From NZQO01 sp964639255 (lineage in GTDB: Bacteria > Bacteroidota > Bacteroidia > Flavobacteriales > Flavobacteriaceae), in NCBI GenBank assembly GCA_964639255.1, contig CAZXDP010000006.1, forward strand, positions 1 through 64,000: a DNA stretch of 64,000 nucleotides, read 5' to 3'. The translations under genes and the position numbers were made by a program. The notes under the pieces are model-generated. The model did not search any database. It was given only the letters and a program-made list of their open reading frames with translations, and had not been told where the DNA came from. Below are positions 59,337 to 64,000 of this stretch, in pieces (the stretch's first letter is position 1; each line of letters starts with the position of its first letter).

Positions 59337-61230
59337 ACTTCTTGATAATCTTTTTGGAAACGCTGCCCGCCGAGGTCTCTATCGAAACGAGATACATCCC
59401 TTGAGGAATAGTTGACATGGGTAACTTTAATAGATTGGTACGATCCATAATCGTATTGCTAACTATACGTCTGCCATCGATGGAAAAAAGTTCCACGCTT
59501 TCAATAGCCACATGCGAAGGCACACTAATATGCAGCCACTCCAGCACGGGATTAGGGTATAGCAGCAGGGCCTCTTCCAAGGTAGGCGAAGCGGTACCCA
59601 GTACAATCGAATCGGTTGTTAATACCACTTCAGTATCGTTTCTACACGTAACTAAAAAGGTGTAGGCAAAACCCCCAAATGTTGCGGTAACGGAAGCCGG
59701 TACATTGCAATTGGTAATGGTCCCCGTTGTACTTGCAATGATAAATTCATCGTTTACAGAGGGCGCGAAATTCAAAATGGGCCGAACGGTACCTTGAAAA
59801 TCGGCATCTCCTATAATTTCCAATAGATCATATTCTGTGCCCTGCACTAAACCGTCGAGCTCCACCTCTAGAACCGCTTGCGACTCACTATCGAATGTGC
59901 CGTTGTACGTTAGGATACCTGGAGAATTTCCCGGCGCAAAGGTGCCATTATTTGTAAGCGGCGTATTTGCCGTAATTGTTAGGGTTCCCGCTCCAGAAAC
60001 GATGCCCTCGGTAAGGTTTTCAAAACCCAGTGATGAGTTGACTGAAAGAATACCGCTTTCTATTTGCAGCAATCCATTGTTCTGAAACAATACTGAACTA
60101 ACCGTATTTGTACCGGTTGCCATTTTAAAAATAGCACCTTCATTAATAACAGTGCGTGTCGTTGCGGTACCCGAAGTACTGAAGCCGCCACCAGTTTGGA
60201 CTTGTATCGTACCAGAGGGAGCGTTTAAGAAGACGCCATTCACTACCTGAAGGACCGCAGCAAGCGTTAGGTCGGTTTCATTTCTTAAGGTCGTATTTCC
60301 CACTATACCGTCGTTGGCACTTTCTATCTCAAAATCGGATAGGATGGTAAGTGTTCCTCCGCCCAGTAAGTTGTTGTCTTTCCAATACACTTTTTCATTG
60401 CCGCCGAAATCAAAACTCGCCTCGTTAGAAACACTCACATTGCCAAACCAGTTCAACGGCCCGTTCAAGGTTCCCGTTAAATTACCTTCCAAAGCTGTAG
60501 TACCGCCAATCCACCGCATTTCTGCTCCAGACGCGACATTGTACTCGCCATCCTCCAACTTTGAATTTGGGTCGTTGAGAATACAGACTCCTGAATTCAC
60601 GTTAACGGTACCATCTTCATTTTCAAAGCTCACCAATAAATTTAGGGTGCCTGTAATATTTAGGGTGCCAAGATTGCGAAGCACCCCTACATTGGTAGTA
60701 CTATTGATGTTCTGTGCGCTAGCGGCACTTGTTACGGTTCCATTGGTGCCATTAACGAATAGGCCTTCAATGAGAAAATCGCCAGATCCCGGAGCGAGCT
60801 CGTAACTGCCGTTGTTCTGGAGAGATCCAGTTTGGTCAATAATCTTGGCGGTTACCGTAGCGTGTTCTATGGTGCCATTATTGGTGAGCACCCCTGGACC
60901 AGAGAGGGTTCCCGCATTCCAATTTACAGTAGCTCCAGTACCTACGGAGGACGCTTCGTCTATGCCCCAGTGGCCCAAAACGGTCAAGACCGCATTTCCT
61001 TGCATGGTAATTGATTTGACCCGAAGGGTTTGGGTAAGCCCGAAAATTTCGGAACTGGAACCATTGGGTAAAATAACATCGTTAGAAGGTCCTGGAACCA
61101 CTCCGGTATCCCAATTGGCAGGGGTTCGCCACCGGTTATCGCCGCCTCCACCTATAAATGTCGCTGTTTGTGCTTCGCAAAGCAATCCTACCAACAATAG
61201 GATACTGCTTAAAAAGATAGTTCTTCTCAT
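59335..61230 (-). CDS. Type IX-secreted repeat protein
   Basis: 631 residues from the ATG at 61230 (MRRTIFLSSILLLVG); an ATG at 61251 adds 7 residues. Signal peptide ending CEAQ, then a long Gly/Asn/Thr-rich beta-solenoid-like region with recurrent units such as GTLSGPGVLTNNGTIEH, NNGSYELAPGSGDF and LTNNGTFAPGNSPG. A C-terminal T9SS type A sorting domain of about 75 residues starts LLLYPNPVLEWLHI and ends SKKIIKK. Likely a cell-surface or released adhesin; no enzyme motif. It lies 66 nt downstream of pyk. Confidence 0.87.
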   Translation of the reverse strand: MRRTIFLSSILLLVGLLCEAQTATFIGGGGDNRWRTPANWDTGVVPGPSNDVILPNGSSSEIFGLTQTLRVKSITMQGNAVLTVLGHWGIDEASSVGTGATVNWNAGTLSGPGVLTNNGTIEHATVTAKIIDQTGSLQNNGSYELAPGSGDFLIEGLFVNGTNGTVTSAASAQNINSTTNVGVLRNLGTLNITGTLNLLVSFENEDGTVNVNSGVCILNDPNSKLEDGEYNVASGAEMRWIGGTTALEGNLTGTLNGPLNWFGNVSVSNEASFDFGGNEKVYWKDNNLLGGGTLTILSDFEIESANDGIVGNTTLRNETDLTLAAVLQVVNGVFLNAPSGTIQVQTGGGFSTSGTATTRTVINEGAIFKMATGTNTVSSVLFQNNGLLQIESGILSVNSSLGFENLTEGIVSGAGTLTITANTPLTNNGTFAPGNSPGILTYNGTFDSESQAVLEVELDGLVQGTEYDLLEIIGDADFQGTVRPILNFAPSVNDEFIIASTTGTITNCNVPASVTATFGGFAYTFLVTCRNDTEVVLTTDSIVLGTASPTLEEALLLYPNPVLEWLHISVPSHVAIESVELFSIDGRRIVSNTIMDRTNLLKLPMSTIPQGMYLVSIETSAGSVSKKIIKK

Positions 61231-61296
61231 AATGGTATGTTTGATGATCAACTACCATTACATCGGGAAACTCTCAAAATGTAAGCAAGGTTGCTA

Positions 61297-62727
61297 TTAT
61301 TTTATCTGTGAAACCCTTAGGGTATTCACCATGCCCTTATCAACCACTGGCATGGCAGCTAAGTTGATCAAGTACTCGCCTTTTTCAACAAAACCCCGTT
61401 GCTGTGCTATCTTGTTCACGTCTTCTACGGTTTCATCGGTACTTACAAAGCGGTCGTAGTAGAAGGCCCGCACGCCCCACAATAAATTAAGGCGCGCCAA
61501 GATGCGTTTGTTGGAAGTGAAGGCCAAAATGTGCGATTTTGGACGCCAGGCAGATATTTGGAAGGCAGTGTAACCGCTATTGGTAAGCGTACAGATAGCC
61601 TTGGCCTCAATCTCGTTTGCCATAATTGCTGCGTGGTAGCAAACAGATTTGGTTACGTAGCGGTTGGTACGCACGTGCGGAGGTTCGTGCGGAACCGAAA
61701 TTAGCTTCGAATTTTCGACGCTCTTGCAAATATTGGTCATGGTTCGTATTACTTCCACCGGGTATTTTCCTACGGAGGTTTCACCGCTTAGCATAACGGC
61801 ATCGGCTCCATCCATAACGCTATTGGCCACATCGTTTACTTCGGCTCTTGTGGGGGTGAGCGAGGTGATCATGGTCTCCATCATTTGCGTGGCAATGATA
61901 ACGGGTATACGGGCTCGCTTCGCGGTGAGCACGAGTTCTTTTTGAATGAGCGGAACCTCCTCGGCTGGCACCTCCACCCCCAAATCGCCCCGAGCCACCA
62001 TAAGTCCGTCGCAATAGGCTACGATTTTATCTATGTTCTTTACGGCATCGGGTTTTTCAATTTTTGCAATAATGGGAATTTTATATTCTGAATGTGCCTC
62101 GATAATCGCTTGGAGCTCTTTGAGATCTTGTGCATTTCTAACGAAGGATAGTGCAATCCAATCTACCTCCTGCTTCACGGCAAAAATGGCATCCTCTTTA
62201 TCCTTTGCGGTAAGGGCGGGTAATGATATGTTGGTTTGCGGTAGGTTGACCCCTTTTTTGCTTCGCAACGGCCCGCCCTGTATCACCTTGGTTCTTACCT
62301 TATTCTTTTTATTGGTTTCCAATACCTCGAAAATAAGTTTACCATCGTCTAGAAGTATGCGTTCGCCCGCATTAACATCCTTCGGAAATTCATCATAGTT
62401 CATATATACTTTGCTGGCGGTACCTTCAAATTCCTTTCCAGTACAAAAAAGTACCTCATCGCCAGGCGATAGTACGGCTTCCTCTTTCATCATTCCCACG
62501 CGAAGCTTTGGGCCCTGTAGATCGGCAAGGATGGCGGTATGGTGCCCCATCTCTTCGCTTAGCTCGCGAATGGTGGCGATACGTTTCTTAACATCGTCAT
62601 AGTTGGCGTGCGAAAAATTGACGCGGAACACGTCCACCCCAGCCTTCATCATTTCACGCAAAGTTTCCTTATCTGAACTGGAGGGTCCCAGAGTAGCTAC
62701 AATTTTTGTTCTCTTTTGGTTTGGCAT
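61297..62727 (-). CDS. pyk: Pyruvate kinase
   Basis: 476 residues. Transfers phosphate from phosphoenolpyruvate to ADP. RVNFSHANYDDV, LADLQGPKLRVG, substrate and metal site IIAKIEKPDAVKN and MVARGDLGVEVPAEEVPLIQKE, and VIIATQMMETMI are intact; the C-terminal allosteric domain is of normal size. Its ATG shares one base with the stop of the IPExxxVDY gene. Confidence 0.96.
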   Translation of the reverse strand: MPNQKRTKIVATLGPSSSDKETLREMMKAGVDVFRVNFSHANYDDVKKRIATIRELSEEMGHHTAILADLQGPKLRVGMMKEEAVLSPGDEVLFCTGKEFEGTASKVYMNYDEFPKDVNAGERILLDDGKLIFEVLETNKKNKVRTKVIQGGPLRSKKGVNLPQTNISLPALTAKDKEDAIFAVKQEVDWIALSFVRNAQDLKELQAIIEAHSEYKIPIIAKIEKPDAVKNIDKIVAYCDGLMVARGDLGVEVPAEEVPLIQKELVLTAKRARIPVIIATQMMETMITSLTPTRAEVNDVANSVMDGADAVMLSGETSVGKYPVEVIRTMTNICKSVENSKLISVPHEPPHVRTNRYVTKSVCYHAAIMANEIEAKAICTLTNSGYTAFQISAWRPKSHILAFTSNKRILARLNLLWGVRAFYYDRFVSTDETVEDVNKIAQQRGFVEKGEYLINLAAMPVVDKGMVNTLRVSQIK

Positions 62728-63218
62728 TAGTCGTATATTAAATGGTTTTTCGATTTCAGCTTATCTAAGGAAACCTCATAGGCCGAAATAACTTGTTTAA
62801 TCTCAGCAATCTTTGATACATACTTTCGTATGGGCACAATGTCTTGATCTGTTTCGATTTTCAGGAAAAAATCTACTTTCTTGAATTCTGGCACCAGAAA
62901 TTTTGTTACCATCTCTTCGGTAGGTTCCGTTTCAAATAGGCTGCCACTCGCCGTGGTGCGCGCCGTTGTGGTTTTGCATTTGTTGGCCAATAAGCTAAAG
63001 GTGGTGTACCGCTCCGTTTGGTCAAACTCATAAAGCTCAAAGAACACATCTAGACCATCGCTCGAGAAATCGAGGTCAGTTCTTCGTCGGTGCAGCCGCA
63101 GTCCCAGATGTTTATTGAGGGTAAAAGCCATCTTGTAGGCTTCTGTACTGCAGTGAATGGCTATGAGCGAAAATTCATCGCTTGGCAATTCCTCTAAGAC
63201 TAATTTGTGATGTGCCAT
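62727..63218 (-). CDS. IPExxxVDY-family protein
   Basis: 163 residues. Named for a motif that appears here as LVPEFKKVDFFLKI (about 115-128). Soluble, with FELYEFDQTERYTTFSLLANKC earlier. The family is found in Bacteroidota, usually in this same rnc/pyk setting, and has no known function. Its stop overlaps the pyk start by one base. Confidence 0.9.
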   Translation of the reverse strand: MAHHKLVLEELPSDEFSLIAIHCSTEAYKMAFTLNKHLGLRLHRRRTDLDFSSDGLDVFFELYEFDQTERYTTFSLLANKCKTTTARTTASGSLFETEPTEEMVTKFLVPEFKKVDFFLKIETDQDIVPIRKYVSKIAEIKQVISAYEVSLDKLKSKNHLIYD

Positions 63219-63311
63219 GGCAAATAGAATGGCTTAAAGGTAGCGATTGTAGGTTAGATTTGGCAACCTCACATTTTTAAATTAATGTGAAATATAGGTG
63301 GGTTCTTCCTA

Positions 63312-64000
63312 TTACAGATCTAAGTCTCGCTCAATGGCCGACTGGAATTTAAAATAGGCCCTTTTCGCAGCGCTTTCCTCAGCTTTTTTCTTGGAAGTAG
63401 CCCTTGCCTTTCCTACCACTTCATTATCTAGGGTGAGACGCACGGCAAAATGCTTTAGCTCGCTTTTACCGGTATCTTCATAAACCGAGAATTTGAAAGG
63501 CTTCTTGTTTTTTTGGCACCATTCGATAAACAGGCTTTTGTAGCTAATAATTTTGCCCTCCAGCCGTTCGATGTCAACATACGGTTTAATCACTCTTTTC
63601 TTGATGAACTTCTCGCAATATTTAAAGCCGCGATCCAGATAGATGGCGCCTACCAAGGCTTCAAAAATATTACCGTGAATATTGCCTCCAAACTGGTTTA
63701 GGGGAATGGAAGTTTTTAGAAATGAGATGAGATTGAGGTCGCGTCCCAATTCATTTAAATGCTCCCTGCTTACAACCTTAGATCGCATTTTGGTAAGATA
63801 GCCCTCGTCCCCTTCGGGCACTTCGTTAAATAAATGCGCCGCAATAACCGAGCTTAACATGGCATCGCCCAAAAATTCCAAGCGCTCATAATTCTGTGGG
63901 GCGCCCTTTTTGTTTTTCTCGTTCATTGAACGATGGGTAAAGGCCTCTACATAAATAGATATATCCTTCGGTTTAAAACCTAAGATGCGCTTCATGGCGT
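63312..64000 (-). CDS. rnc: Ribonuclease III (5' end beyond window)
   Basis: At least 229 codons; the frame remains open to the window edge and flavobacterial homologues are longer at the N-terminus, so the ATG at 63995 is probably internal. Catalytic signature NYERLEFLGDAMLSSVI, second acidic site NIFEALVGAIYLDRGF, and a C-terminal double-stranded RNA-binding domain (about 160-225, SYKSLFIEWCQKNKKPFKFSV, ARATSKKKAEESAAKRAYF). Cleaves double-stranded RNA in rRNA and mRNA processing. Confidence 0.95.
   Translation of the reverse strand, partial: AMKRILGFKPKDISIYVEAFTHRSMNEKNKKGAPQNYERLEFLGDAMLSSVIAAHLFNEVPEGDEGYLTKMRSKVVSREHLNELGRDLNLISFLKTSIPLNQFGGNIHGNIFEALVGAIYLDRGFKYCEKFIKKRVIKPYVDIERLEGKIISYKSLFIEWCQKNKKPFKFSVYEDTGKSELKHFAVRLTLDNEVVGKARATSKKKAEESAAKRAYFKFQSAIERDLDL

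Noticed and set aside
60314..61459. Two long open frames opposite the T9SS protein and pyk
   Set aside because: They result from the repetitive Gly/Asn/Thr composition of the true gene; Ser/Pro/Val-rich translation without a domain.
1..64000. tRNA/rRNA genes, CRISPR arrays, insertion sequences, prophage or integrase attachment sites
   Set aside because: Looked for throughout; no cloverleaf, direct-repeat array, transposase or integrase motif was seen.

Overview
The window is chromosomal DNA from a flavobacterium (phylum Bacteroidota, family Flavobacteriaceae). Four things point there: promoters of the TTTG / TAnnTTTG type; type IX secretion genes (a PorZ-like protein and cargo with a C-terminal sorting domain); a complete Bat aerotolerance operon; and marker families such as IPExxxVDY, BatC/BatE and many short-signal lipoproteins. 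Genes are densely packed, often with 1-10 nt overlaps. I saw no insertion sequence, prophage, CRISPR array, tRNA or rRNA. One run of exactly 100 N (30222-30321) is an assembly gap.

Layout. 1-7.8 kb: a truncated AraC-type regulator diverges from a long heme-biosynthesis cluster (hemA, hemC, hemD, hemE, an unknown gene, hemF, a DUF4421-like gene, hemB). 7.8-12.9 kb: small exported or membrane proteins, a CNNM/CBS transporter-like protein, an O6-alkylguanine transferase, a serine hydrolase and a PolB-like exonuclease. 12.9-18.3 kb, minus strand: porZ-recO-TonB receptor operon; the receptor carries FRAP/NPHL boxes like those of heme receptors. 18.4-20.7 kb: gdhA diverging from an outer-membrane-type barrel gene. 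20.8-24.6 kb: cystathionine gamma-synthase family enzyme, a DUF3298-like lipoprotein, an ArsC-like protein, a DMT transporter and an NTF2-like protein. 24.6-28 kb: a TetR repressor with its own operator, heading a hydrolase/thioesterase operon and diverging from a YheT-like hydrolase. 28-31.4 kb: yicC, gmk, nadD, the gap, gpsA. 31.4-34.8 kb: pheS with a coupled 55-residue membrane protein, a ceramidase-like (CREST) membrane protein, and a CvpA-family gene. 34.8-37.5 kb: SulP transporter with beta-carbonic anhydrase. 37.5-47.1 kb, minus strand: the Bat operon (moxR, DUF58 gene, BatD-like gene, batA, an extra membrane gene, batB, batC, batD, batE). 47.2-51 kb: short-chain dehydrogenase, AlbA_2/Schlafen-like protein, metallophosphatase and acyl-ACP desaturase. 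51-59.3 kb: ALDH7-type dehydrogenase, 3-hydroxyanthranilate dioxygenase, CAP lipoprotein, isoaspartyl peptidase lipoprotein, ABM-domain protein, YciI-like lipoprotein, CYTH protein, NAD(P)-binding protein, DNA polymerase IV and an SH3 lipoprotein. 59.3-64 kb, minus strand: T9SS cargo protein, pyk, IPExxxVDY gene and rnc, which runs off the window edge.

The strongest themes are heme and iron (biosynthesis cluster, Fur/PerR-like palindrome, heme-type receptor), the cell envelope (type IX secretion, Bat, lipoproteins) and core metabolism. I found no clearly new multi-gene system. The best candidates for new biology are the uncharacterised genes lodged inside conserved operons (4433-4921 in the heme cluster, 41995-42396 in the Bat operon, and the 55-residue protein coupled to pheS), the CREST-family protein, and the compact TetR promoter/operator.
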